Assembly (NCBI RefSeq): GCF_028389875.1
Contig: NC_084663.1
Coordinates: 208,599,876-208,663,875 of the forward strand
Reading direction: 5' to 3'
DNA length: 64,000 nt
Source of the DNA: Rhea pennata
Taxonomy: Eukaryota; Chordata; Aves; Rheiformes; Rheidae
Numbering within the stretch: position 1 is the first letter of the stretch; the number at the start of each line of letters is the position of its first letter. Made by a program: the position numbers and the translations under genes. Below the pieces are notes generated by a model. The model saw nothing but the letters and a program-made list of their open reading frames with translations, ran no database searches and was not told where the DNA came from. Shown here piece after piece: positions 49,401-61,607 of this stretch.

Positions 49401-51180
49401 GGCTCTGTCCTGCTAGCAGCAGAGCTACTGTGAGGAGGGGGCCTTGGGGACTGCCTTGTCCAGTGGCTGGGACTGCCGAATGAGCAGCTGGGCACATCTT
49501 CCGGGTGATGGTTGACGAGCTCTAAGTGGAGCCTTGCAAAGAGGCGGGAGAGAGACTGCCGAGGGGAAGGGGCATGCCGCATTCTTGCATTGGCTAAAGA
49601 GGAGGCCTGGTGGTGAAGCCCAGCAGTGAAACCAGAAGCTAAGAAATCTTCTGCCTCCTTGTCAGCCCTCCACAGATCCTAGGGACTTTATGTGTATACC
49701 GGTGAGAGGCAGCTTTCCTTGAGCTTTTGGCGAGAAGGACTAATCGCTCCCCTCCTTGGCAATCGCTCCCTGGCAGGTGAAGGCTGCGATCCTCTCTTTC
49801 ATGAAGGAGCTGTTCCGCTCTGGTGTGGAGAACTGTTTGGCGTGGGGCATGGTGGCCTATATTTTCACAGAGTTCAGTCGGGCCACCAGCAGGCTGGTAA
49901 GAGCGGACCTTGACGGTTTGGACTGTGTTCTGCGCCCTTTGTGTGTTGACGGCTCCACTGAGGCTGTGGAGGCGCCCAGGCTCTGGAGTCCCGGGTGTCA
50001 CAAACTGATTGGCATCCAAAGGGGCATGCCCCATGGGTATCTCTACCGCAAAAGACAGCAAAAGACAGATGCATGGGCTAAGCAGGACAAGCTGGAAAAG
50101 CCCTCTGATTGTTTCCTTGTCCTCTGCCCCTCCCAAGCCTCTCCTGTCCTCTCAAGAAGTCTGGGGCTCTGTGTCCTTTCAGGAAGCAAAGGGGCCATTG
50201 GCAAATGGCTTTCTTGAGTGTTGACAGCCGGCTCCGCAGCGGGGAAATCCTCGTAGATGGTTCGCTAGAAGAGTGACTTGCTGAAGATCTTAATTCTGCC
50301 TGGGCCTTTTCTCGCCAAGAGGAATTCTTGGTTATTCATTTGCTATGAGGCTGCTGCAGGCCTCATATGGCTGCATGGAGAAAAGCGGAAAGGACTCCCA
50401 CTCCCACTTCCTCCTCCTCCTCCTCGCTGAGGCCAGTCGTGCTATATTTCCAGTGCAGCAAAAGAGCGTGACTCCTCTGGAGAACACAGTTCCTTGCATT
50501 TCCTTTGGTGTCACTACAAGAGTGCTCGTGCCACGGAGCACCTCCTGTGCTTAATACACAATCTCCGTGACTGGGCTGTGCATCCAGACAGGCAGTGGCT
50601 CTCTGTGGCTCCATTCTGTGTAGCTTTTCCTGCAGCAGGGGATCTGCCACGCTGTTTCCCCCTGTCTTCTCGCCAGCACACTCTAAGGCTTCCCATTCTT
50701 GTCTTTTCTCAGGTGACGTGTGCTCCCAAATCAAAAGCCCCTACTTTCTCCTCCTGAAACCCCTAGCCTCCAACTGAAGAAAGAGGAACCGAGGGGAGTG
50801 TGTGCAAACGTCTGTCTTGCAGGAGTCAAGAGACCTATCTGAGAGGGAAGCGCTGGAAGAAAGCACGCTTCAAAGTCTGTGCTTGCAAGTCCTTCACTCT
50901 CTGGACATCTCAGCGAGCGGGATGGCGAGAGTAAGTTGTCTGAGCACCGGGTGCTCCTTCTGGCCTTGAGGATGCTTTCTTCTAGCCCTCGTCCTCTCCA
51001 CTGAGAAGCTCTTCAGAGCCTGAGGCTGCGAGAAGGTCATGTCAGAGGGGAGGGGAAAGAGCGTCTTGTGAGTTACAACGCAAGAGGTGGGCTCAAGTGA
51101 AGATCAGGGCAGTGGCCTGGAACGAGAAGAGGTAGAGGAGAAAGGCCAGGAGAGATGGGAAGTGGCAGCGTGGAGCAGGG

Positions 51181-51251
51181 GCATTGGTGGTTCAGTGGTA
51201 GAATTCTCGCCCGCCACGCGGGAGGCCCGGGTTCGATTCCCGGCCAATGCA
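51181..51251 (+). tRNA. tRNA-Gly(GCC)-like gene, unit B
   Basis: Identical in sequence to the unit A copy, including C at position 33 and the missing T4 terminator. Confidence 0.85.
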
Positions 51252-51284
51252 GCGTTCCTATTTAGCTCCGGAAGTGCAGCTTAC

Positions 51285-51468
51285 GGGAGTGGACGGTGTG
51301 GTGGATTGAGAGCTGGCCGGAAGGCAGAGCTCGGAGGGCTCTCCTCAGCGGTGCAGAGTCTAGTTGGAAGCCTGTGGCTGCTACGGGGTCCAGTCTTGTT
51401 CAACTTATTCCTCAGTGACATGGGTGAAGGGACAGAGAGCCTGCCCAGCAAGTTTACTGATGATCCCC
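51285..51468 (+). mobile_element. CR1 reverse-transcriptase fragment, unit B
   Basis: Copy of the unit A CR1 fragment, amplified as part of the 5.07-kb unit. Confidence 0.87.
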
Positions 51469-54400
51469 AAAGCCCATCACCAATGTCGGAGATGCGTCAG
51501 AGACTAGCCTGGGAACCGGGGCTACCATGGGAAGTGTCTTGATGTGTACACATTTGCACGGTGTGAGTAGGTGTGATCCTGGAGAACGCAGATGCCTGGT
51601 GGCTGAGAGCGCAGGAAATGAGTCTTCTAAGTACGGGTAGGTTACAACTGCCCATCCTGCACTCCACTGCCTCCTAGTCTGGGCAAAGACATCAGCACCT
51701 TCTGCTGCCCTCTGCTGCCCCTTCTCTCTGGTGTGCTGCCCCAAACCTTGGCTAGGGAGTGGCTTAATCCCAGGTGAATGTGGACTCAGAGCTCTTGCAT
51801 CCCCAGCCTAGTTCCTGCTAAAGCAAGAATGCCTTTTGCATGGAAGCAGACTTGGGGGAAGTTGTCAAGCTCTTGAGAACATAGGCCTTTTTCCCCACCC
51901 CCCTGCAGGAGTGAGGCCTGGGGAGGCTTTCCAGCTGTCTCAAGTGATGCGCTCTGTGCTCAGAGAGCCAGGGAAGTTGAGACCAGTGTGTCACGGGCTT
52001 TGACAGTCGTTGATGCATCTGCCTGTGTTGTTTCAGCTCTGCAGTTGATGCAGGAAGACCATCATCCCAGTGTGCAGCAGGCAGCAGCTCAGGTCCTCAG
52101 AGACAACTGGCCAGAGCTGTGAAATGTTCAGACCAGCTCGGAGGTCACCAGAGTGCACCTCCCCCAGGAAAGTGAAGGGTGAGAAGGCCGTGCTAGCAGG
52201 GAGCCAGTGCACTCAGCTGACAAAAATAAAGCCTTGCTTGTGGAGCAGAAGCTCGTGCAGTGCTCGCTTGTGGCCGAGGCCTCTTGACAAGCCCCTGGCT
52301 CTGGCAGGGCTGTTGTGGTGCCTGCGGACCTGCTGTCCTTGCAGTGTGTCTGAGCTGTATGTGTATGGGGGAAGGGAGGTAGAGAGGGCTGTGAATCCTA
52401 ACCTGACCTTGAACGCCATGAGGTGGTGAAGTGATTCCAGAATGCATATGTGGGAGGGTTGTGTTCTGGCAAGGCGGGGATTGATCTTCCAGAGCCTGGA
52501 GGAGTAGCCTCTGGCCATTTGTGGGTGTTTGGACTCTGGTTTTTGTGTTGCTGACCCCTCAGGGGGGCCTTGCCCAAGGAAAACCTGAGGAAGAAGCGAG
52601 GGGGGAAGGGGAATCGCCCTTGTTTGGATGACAAAGTGCCAGAGAGGTCTAAGTAAGAAGTCTCCCAGGAAGCACTGGGAGTGCTCTTCTGTTCTTTCTA
52701 AAACGTGGCTCCTCTTAGCGACTGGTGAAGGAAGAGCTGCCTGGGAAGACCTTGTGCCCTGAGACGCTCCTCCTGAGCCACAGAGAAAGCTCGGTGATGC
52801 TCTGGGGAGGAAGACGGAGGACCTGGGCAGGGCTCTGGCAGGCATGGGACCTGGGAGCAAGCCAGGAAGAGGGCAGGTAGCTGTAGAAGTAGGGGCACAC
52901 GAGGACTTCGAGCACCCAAGCCTCTACTCAGAAGGGTGCTCGTGTGTGTCACACCCGCAGGCATCCTGTATGGCAGCAGGGTGCAAAATGCCAGGCCCTA
53001 GAAAGAGAGAGAGTGGAGTAGTACTGCTTGGGCTGTGGACGGAACTACCCAGGCTGTATTCAACACAAAACACAGCAGGTGGAAAGAGAGCTGATTTCAG
53101 TGCATTACTTATGTTTTATGTAGCAGCCTTGTGTTACAGCATTCACCTGTGGGATGGGAGAAGCCCACAGCTTGTCCTGATGAGGCTGGGAAGGGGCTGA
53201 GCAAGGAATTGAAGAGGAACGATAGATTCCATGGACTTCACTGCTTTTAGGTTCTCATTGCTAACAATTTTCTCAAAGTAATCCAAAGACTTGAATTTCA
53301 CCCCCAAAGATGGAGACTCCAGGATCACGAGGCAGTCAGCTATTTCCCTACAAGATGTGTGCCATAGGCAACAGTTTTGGGCAAGGGAAGGCTTGAGGAA
53401 AGGGTTTGGTGATTGGCGCCAGCACAAACAATGTGGATGGTGGGTCTCACTTCTGCCCTAGTAACTTCTTCCTGCCACTTGTCAGCTCTGAAGAGCTGAG
53501 GGTCTCCCTTCACAGGATTCCTTCTCTCCGGGGCTGGGGCTGTCTAGAGGAGAAAGAGCAGTGTTTTCTGAAGGGAGTGGAGAGAGCAAATGCGGGGCAA
53601 AGCCCTGCACCGCCTCCCGGCTGGAGAGATGACAGTCTGCCTTTCAGGCTGCTCCGCTGGCCTCTCTCCTGCCTCTCACAAAGAGGCGCTTGCTGGTTTT
53701 GCCTTTCAGGGACGGAGAGCGAGGCTTGTAGAACAACGTCCCTGTACCTGCTCAGATCTTTGGTTCGCTGTGACCGTAAGTAACACTTGGAGGACAGTAA
53801 GGGGAGTGGTGTGGGCTTGACTGCACGCACACTAAACGTGGCCCAAGCTCCTCTCCCCGGTTCAACTGAGAAAGGTCACGCCAGTGGTGAGGCACAGAGA
53901 TGCTAAGTGCTCACAAAGGTTGTGTTATCCAGGTGACTTGTGTTCTGCTGAACTGTACTGAAGCAGCTGAAGAATCTGCCTGGAGAGTTAGAAGCCGGGC
54001 TGCCCCAGGGGCGACGTTTTAAGCTCAGGAAGGCTCCAAGCACAAACAGCAGCAAATTGCAGGGGAGATCCCATCCCTCTAAGTCTGTCTGCGTGAGGCA
54101 GTCCCCGTAAAATAGTTGTGCCTGTAGAAGCGGAGTTGCTCACAGCTTCTGCTGCTTCTACTGACACCAGACTTCTGACCTGTGCTTTCCGCCGAGTTGT
54201 GCAGGATAGGGAGCCTTTGACCACGTTGTTGTTGAGAGGGCACTCTGCGGCAGCGTATCCGTATTTCTTTCAGCTCTGAGAATAAGAGAGAAAATGCGCC
54301 TGGTTGTGAAGGCAGTGGGATCTGTGTTTGGAGACCACCGGAGTAAGGTGAGGTGGTTGCGGAAGGGATGGTACCGCGGTGAGTGGCAGCAAAAGCACTT

Positions 54401-56246
54401 CCCTCTGTGTCGACCCTGGCAAGGAAGTGAGAGTAGGGTGCTATTCTGGACCTAGCCCAGGTTTCCGGCTCTGTCCTGCTAGCAGCAGAGCTACTGTGAG
54501 GAGGGGGCCTTGGGGACTGCCTTGTCCAGTGGCTGGGACTGCCGAATGAGCAGCTGGGCACATCTTCCGGGTGATGGTTGACGAGCTCTAAGTGGAGCCT
54601 TGCAAAGAGGCGGGAGAGAGACTGCCGAGGGGAAGGGGCATGCCGCATTCTTGCATTGGCTAAAGAGGAGGCCTGGTGGTGAAGCCCAGCAGTGAAACCA
54701 GAAGCTAAGAAATCTTCTGCCTCCTTGTCAGCCCTCCACAGATCCTAGGGACTTTATGTGTATACCGGTGAGAGGCAGCTTTCCTTGAGCTTTTGGCGAG
54801 AAGGACTAATCGCTCCCCTCCTTGGCAATCGCTCCCTGGCAGGTGAAGGCTGCGATCCTCTCTTTCATGAAGGAGCTGTTCCGCTCTGGTGTGGAGAACT
54901 GTTTGGCGTGGGGCATGGTGGCCTATATTTTCACAGAGTTCAGTCGGGCCACCAGCAGGCTGGTAAGAGCGGACCTTGACGGTTTGGACTGTGTTCTGCG
55001 CCCTTTGTGTGTTGACGGCTCCACTGAGGCTGTGGAGGCGCCCAGGCTCTGGAGTCCCGGGTGTCACAAACTGATTGGCATCCAAAGGGGCATGCCCCAT
55101 GGGTATCTCTACCGCAAAAGACAGCAAAAGACAGATGCATGGGCTAAGCAGGACAAGCTGGAAAAGCCCTCTGATTGTTTCCTTGTCCTCTGCCCCTCCC
55201 AAGCCTCTCCTGTCCTCTCAAGAAGTCTGGGGCTCTGTGTCCTTTCAGGAAGCAAAGGGGCCATTGGCAAATGGCTTTCTTGAGTGTTGACAGCCGGCTC
55301 CGCAGCGGGGAAATCCTCGTAGATGGTTCGCTAGAAGAGTGACTTGCTGAAGATCTTAATTCTGCCTGGGCCTTTTCTCGCCAAGAGGAATTCTTGGTTA
55401 TTCATTTGCTATGAGGCTGCTGCAGGCCTCATATGGCTGCATGGAGAAAAGCGGAAAGGACTCCCACTCCCACTTCCTCCTCCTCCTCCTCGCTGAGGCC
55501 AGTCGTGCTATATTTCCAGTGCAGCAAAAGAGCGTGACTCCTCTGGAGAACACAGTTCCTTGCATTTCCTTTGGTGTCACTACAAGAGTGCTCGTGCCAC
55601 GGAGCACCTCCTGTGCTTAATACACAATCTCCGTGACTGGGCTGTGCATCCAGACAGGCAGTGGCTCTCTGTGGCTCCATTCTGTGTAGCTTTTCCTGCA
55701 GCAAGGGATCTGCCACGCTGTTTCCCCCTGTCTTCTCGCCAGCACACTCTAAGGCTTCCCATTCTTGTCTTTTCTCAGGTGACGTGTGCTCCCAAATCAA
55801 AAGCCCCTACTTTCTCCTCCTGAAACCCCTAGCCTCCAACTGAAGAAAGAGGAACCGAGGGGAGTGTGTGCAAACGTCTGTCTTGCAGGAGTCAAGAGAC
55901 CTATCTGAGAGGGAAGCGCTGGAAGAAAGCACGCTTCAAAGTCTGTGCTTGCAAGTCCTTCACTCTCTGGACATCTCAGCGAGCGGGATGGCGAGAGTAA
56001 GTTGTCTGAGCACCGGGTGCTCCTTCTGGCCTTGAGGATGCTTTCTTCTAGCCCTCGTCCTCTCCACTGAGAAGCTCTTCAGAGCCTGAGGCTGCGAGAA
56101 GGTCATGTCAGAGGGGAGGGGAAAGAGCGTCTTGTGAGTTACAACGCAAGAGGTGGGCTCAAGTGAAGATCAGGGCAGTGGCCTGGAACGAGAAGAGGTA
56201 GAGGAGAAAGGCCAGGAGAGATGGGAAGTGGCAGCGTGGAGCAGGG

Positions 56247-56317
56247 GCATTGGTGGTTCAGTGGTAGAATTCTCGCCCGCCACGCGGGAGGCCCGGGTTC
56301 GATTCCCGGCCAATGCA
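56247..56317 (+). tRNA. tRNA-Gly(GCC)-like gene, unit C
   Basis: Identical in sequence to the unit A copy, with the same C33 and the same flanks. Confidence 0.85.
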
Positions 56318-56350
56318 GCGTTCCTATTTAGCTCCGGAAGTGCAGCTTAC

Positions 56351-56534
56351 GGGAGTGGACGGTGTGGTGGATTGAGAGCTGGCCGGAAGGCAGAGCTCGG
56401 AGGGCTCTCCTCAGCGGTGCAGAGTCAAGTTGGAAGCCTGTGGCAGCTACGGGGTCCAGTCTTGTTCAACTTATTCCTCAGTGACATGGGTGAAGGGACA
56501 GAGAGCCTGCCCAGCAAGTTTACTGATGATCCCC
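56351..56534 (+). mobile_element. CR1 reverse-transcriptase fragment, unit C
   Basis: Copy of the same fragment, with two substitutions of its own around 56427-56445. Confidence 0.87.
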
Positions 56535-59500
56535 AAAGCCCATCACCAATGTCGGAGATGCGTCAGAGACTAGCCTGGGAACCGGGGCTACCATGGGAAG
56601 TGTCTTGATGTGTACACATTTGCACGGTGTGAGTAGGTGTGATCCTGGAGAACGCAGATGCCTGGTGGCTGAGAGCGCAGGAAATGAGTCTTCTAAGTAC
56701 GGGTAGGTTACAACTGCCCATCCTGCACTCCACTGCCTCCTAGTCTGGGCAAAGACATCAGCACCTTCTGCTGCCCTCTGCTGCCCCTTCTCTCTGGTGT
56801 GCTGCCCCAAACCTTGGCTAGGGAGTGGCTTAATCCCAGGTGAATGTGGACTCAGAACTCTTGCATCCCCAGCCTAGTTCCTGCTAAAGCAAGAATGCCT
56901 TTTGCATGGAAGCAGACTTGGGGGAAGTTGTCAAGCTCTTGAGAACATAGGCCTTTTCCCCCACCCCCCTGCAGGAGTGAGGCCTGGGGAGGCTTTCCAG
57001 CTGTCTCAAGTGATGCGCTCTGTGCTCAGAGAGCCAGGGAAGTTGAGACCAGTGTGTCACGGGCTTTGACAGTCGTTGATGCATCTGCCTGTGTTGTTTC
57101 AGCTCTGCAGTTGATGCAGGAAGACCATCATCCCAGTGTGCAGCAGGCAGCAGCTCAGGTCCTCAGAGACAACTGGCCAGAGCTGTGAAATGTTCAGACC
57201 AGCTCGGAGGTCACCAGAGTGCACCTCCCCCAGGAAAGTGAAGGGTGAGAAGGCCGTGCTAGCAGGGAGCCAGTGCACTCAGCTGACAAAAATAAAGCCT
57301 TGCTTGTGGAGCAGAAGCTCGTGCAGTGCTCGCTTGTGGCCGAGGCCTCTTGACAAGCCCCTGGCTCTGGCAGGGCTGTTGTGGTGCCTGCGGACCTGCT
57401 GTCCTTGCAGTGTGTCTGAGCTGTATGTGTATGGGGGAAGGGAGGTAGAGAGGGCTGTGAATCCTAACCTGACCTTGAACGCCATGAGGTGGTGAAGTGA
57501 CTCCAGAATGCATATGTGGGAGGGTTGTGTTCTGGCAAGGCGGGGATTGATCTTCCAGAGCCTGGAGGAGTAGCCTCTGGCCATTTGTGGGTGTTTGGAC
57601 TCTGGTTTTTGTGTTGCTGACCCCTCAGGGGGGCCTTGCCCAAGGAAAACCTGAGGAAGAAGCGAGGGGGGAAGGGGAATCGCCCTTGTTTGGATGACAA
57701 AGTGCCAGAGAGGTCTAAGTAAGAAGTCTCCCAGGAAGCACTGGGAGTGCTCTTCTGTTCTTTCTAAAACGTGGCTCCTCTGAGCGACTGGTGAAGGAAG
57801 AGCTGCCTGGGAAGACCTTGTGCCCTGAGACGCTCCTCCTGAGCCACAGAGAAAGCTCGGAGATGCTCTGGGGAGGAAGACGGAGGACCTGGGCAGGGCT
57901 CTGGCAGGCATGGGACCTGGGAGCAAGCCAGGAAGAGGGCAGGTAGCTGTAGAAGTAGGGGCACACGAGGACTTCGAGCACCCAAGCCTCTACTCAGAAG
58001 GGTGCTCGTGTGTGTCACACCCGCAGGCATCCTGTATGGCAGCAGGGTGCAAAATGCCAGGCCCTAGAAAGAGAGAGAGTGGAGTAGTACTGCTTGGGCT
58101 GTGGACGGAACTACCCAGGCTGTATTCAACACAAAACACAGCAGGTGGAAAGAGAGCTGATTTCAGTGCATTACTTATGTTTTATGTAGCAGCCTTGTGT
58201 TACAGCATTCACCTGTGGGATGGGAGAAGCCCACAGCTTGTCCTGATGAGGCTGGGAAGGGGCTGAGCAAGGAATTGAAGAGGAACGATAGATTCCATGG
58301 ACTTCACTGCTTTTAGGTTCTCATTGCTAACAATTTTCTCAAAGTAATCCAAAGACTTGAATTTCACCCCCAAAGATGGAGACTCCAGGATCACGAGGCA
58401 GTCAGCTATTTCCCTACAAGATGTGTGCCATAGGCAACAGTTTTGGGCAAGGGAAGGCTTGAGGAAAGGGTTTGGTGATTGGCCCCAGCACAAACAAAGT
58501 GGATGGTGGGTCTCACTTCTGCCCTAGTAACTTCTTCCTGCCACTTGTCAGCTCTGAAGAGCTGAGGGTCTCCCTTCACAGGATTCCTTCTCTCCGGGGC
58601 TGGGGCTGTCTAGAGGAGAAAGAGCAGTGTTTTCTGAAGGGAGTGGAGAGAGCAAATGCGGGGCAAAGCCCTGCACCGCCTCCCGGCTGGAGAGATGACA
58701 GTCTGCCTTTCAGGCTGCTCCGCTAGCCTCTCTCCTGCCTCTCACAAAGAGGCGCTTGCTGGTTTTGCCTTTCAGGGACGGAGAGCGAGGCTTGTAGAAC
58801 AACGTCCCTGTACCTGCTCAGATCTTTGGTTCGCTGTGACCGTAAGTAACACTTGGAGGACAGTAAGGGGAGTGGTGTGGGCTTGACTGCACGCACACTA
58901 AACGTGGCCCAAGCTCCTCTCCCCGGTTCAACTGAGAAAGGTCACGCCAGTGGTGAGGCACAGAGATGCTAAGTGCTCACAAAGGTTGTGTTATCCAGGT
59001 GACTTGTGTTCTGCTGAACTGTACTGAAGCAGCTGAAGAATCTGCCTGGAGAGTTAGAAGCCGGGCTGCCCCAGGGGCGACGTTTTAAGCTCAGGAAGGC
59101 TCCAAGCACAAACAGCAGCAAATTGCAGGGGAGATCCCATCCCTCTAAGTCTGTCTGCGTGAGGCAGTCCCCGTAAAATAGTTGTGCCTGTAGAAGCGGA
59201 GTTGCTCACAGCTTCTGCTGCTTCTACTGACACCAGACTTCTGACCTGTGCTTTCCGCCGAGTTGTGCAGGATAGGGAGCCTTTGACCACGTTGTTGTTG
59301 AGAGGGCACTCTGCGGCAGCGTATCCGTATTTCTTTCAGCTCTGAGAATAAGAGAGAAAATGCGCCTGGTTGTGAAGGCAGTGGGATCTGTGTTTGGAGA
59401 CCACCGGAGTAAGGTGAGGTGGTTGCGGAAGGGATGGTACCGCGGTGAGTGGCAGCAAAAGCACTTCCCTCTGTGTCGACCCTGGCAAGGAAGTGAGAGT

Positions 59501-61319
59501 AGGGTGCTATTTTGGACCTAGCCCAGGTTTCCGGCTCTGTCCTGCTAGCAGCAGAGCTACTGTGAGGAGGGGGCCTTGGGGACTGCCTTGTCCAGTGGCT
59601 GGGACTGCCGAATGAGCAGCTGGGCACATCTTCCGGGTGATGTTTGATGAGCTCTAAGTGGAGCCTTGCAAAGAGGCGGGAGAAAGACTGCCGAGGGGAA
59701 GGGGCATGCCACTTTCTTGCATTGGCTAAAGAGGAGGCCTGGCGGTGAAGCCCAGCAGTGAAACCAGAAGCTAAGAAATCTTCTGCCTCCTTGTCAGCCC
59801 TCCACAGATCCTAGGGACTTTATGTGTATACCGGTGAGAGGCAGCTTTCCTTGAGCTTTTGGCGAGAAGGACTAATCGCTCCCCTCCTTGGCAATCGCTC
59901 CCTGGCAGGTGAAGGCTGCGATCCTCTCTTTCATGAAGGAGCTGTTCCGCTCTGGTGTGGAGAACTGTTTGGCGTGGGGCATGGTGGCCTATATTTTCAC
60001 AGAGTTCAGTCGGGCCACCAGCAGGCTGGTAAGAGCGGACCTTGACGGTCTGGACTGTGTTCTGCGCCCTTGTGTGTTGACGGCTCCACTGAGGCTGTGG
60101 AGGCGCCCAGGCTCTGGAGTCCCTGGTGTCACAAACTGATTGGCATCCAAAGGGGCATGCCCCATGGGTATCTCTACCGCAAAAGACAGCAAAAGACAGA
60201 TGCATGGGCTAAGCAGGACAAGCTGGAAAAGCCCTCTGATTGTTTCCTTGTCCTCTGCCCCTCCCAAGCCTCTCCTGTCCTCTCAAGAAGTCTGGGGCTC
60301 TGTGTCCTTTCAGGAAGCAAAGGGGCCATTGGCAAATGGCTTTCTTGAGTGTTGACAGCCGGCTCCGCAGCGGGGAAATCCTCGTAGATGGTTCGCTAGA
60401 AGAGTGACTTGCTGAAGATCTTAATTCTGCCTGGGCCTTTTCTCGCCAAGAGGAATTCTTGGTTATTCATTTGCTATGAGGCTGCTGCAGGCCTCATATG
60501 GCTGCATGGAGAAAAGCGGAAAGGACTCCCACTCCCACTTCCTCCTCCTCCTCCTCCTCCTCGCTGAGGCCAGTCGTGCTGTATTTCCAGTGCAGCAAAA
60601 GAGCGTGACTCCTCTGGAGAACACAGTTCCTTGCATTTCCTTTGGTGTCACTACAAGAGTGCTCGTGCCACGGAGCACCTCCTGTGCTTAATACACAATC
60701 TCCGTGACTGGGCTGTGCATCCAGACAGGCAGTGGCTCTCTGTGGCTCCATTCTGTGTAGCTTTTCCTGCAGCAGGGGATCTGCCACGCTGTTTCCCCCT
60801 GTCTTCTCGCCAGCACACTCTAAGGCTTCCCATTCTTGTCTTTTCTCAGGTGACGTGTGAAAAATCAAATCAAAAGCCCCTACTTTCTCCTCCTGAAACC
60901 CCTAGCCTCCAACTGAAGAAAGAGGAACCGAGGGGAGTGTGTGCAAACGTCTGTCTTGCAGGAGTCAAGAGACCTATCTGAGAGGGAAGCGCTGGAAGAA
61001 AGCACGCTTCAAAGTCTGTGCTTGCAAGTCCTTCACTCTCTGGACATCTCAGCGAGCGGGATGGCGAGAGTAAGTTGTCTGAGCACCGAGTGCTCCTTCT
61101 GGCCTTGAGGATGCTTTCTTCTAGCCCTCGTCCTCTCCACTGAGAAGCTCTTCAGAGCCTGAGGCTGCGAGAAGGTCATGTCAGAGGGGAGGGGAAAGAG
61201 CGTCTTGTGAGTTACAACGCAAGAGGTGGGCTCAAGTGAAGATCAGGGCAGTGGCCTGGAACGAGAAGAGGTAGAGGAGAAAGGCCAGGAGAGATGGGAA
61301 GTGGCAGCGTGGAGCAGGG

Positions 61320-61390
61320 GCATTGGTGGTTCAGTGGTAGAATTCTCGCCCGCCACGCGGGAGGCCCGGGTTCGATTCCCGGCCAATGCA
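61320..61390 (+). tRNA. tRNA-Gly(GCC)-like gene, unit D
   Basis: Identical in sequence to the unit A copy, with the same C33 and the same flanks, although other parts of unit D have diverged. Confidence 0.85.
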
Positions 61391-61423
61391 GCGTTCCTAT
61401 TTAGCTCCGGAAGTGCAGCTTAC

Positions 61424-61607
61424 GGGAGTGGACGGTGTGGTGGATTGAGAGCTGGCCGGAAGGCAGAGCTTGGAGGGCTCTCCTCAGCGGTGCAGAGTCT
61501 AGTTGGAAGCCTGTGGCTGCTACGGGGTCCAGTCTTGTTCAACTTATTCCTCAGTGACATGGGTGAAGGGACAGAGAGCCTGCCCAGCAAGTTTACTGAT
61601 GATCCCC
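61424..61607 (+). mobile_element. CR1 reverse-transcriptase fragment, unit D
   Basis: Copy of the same fragment, with one substitution near 61470. Confidence 0.87.

Larger units (their letters stand above)
48644..52122 (+). pseudogene. MROH-like gene fragment, unit B
   Basis: Same layout as unit A: exons 48644-48709, 49208-49281, 49777-49896 and 50823-50930, a possible terminal exon 52037-52122, and AATAAA at 52225-52230. Splice sites and phases are kept and the four exons have no stops. Exon 3 reads ELFRSGVENC. Unit B is nearly identical to unit C over its whole length. Confidence 0.7.
53710..57188 (+). pseudogene. MROH-like gene fragment, unit C
   Basis: Exons 53710-53775, 54274-54347, 54843-54962 and 55889-55996, possible terminal exon 57103-57188, and AATAAA at 57291-57296. 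All splice sites and phases are kept. Differences from unit B are a handful of single bases outside the exons (for example in the CR1 fragment, where a small cluster lies near 56427-56445). Confidence 0.7.
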
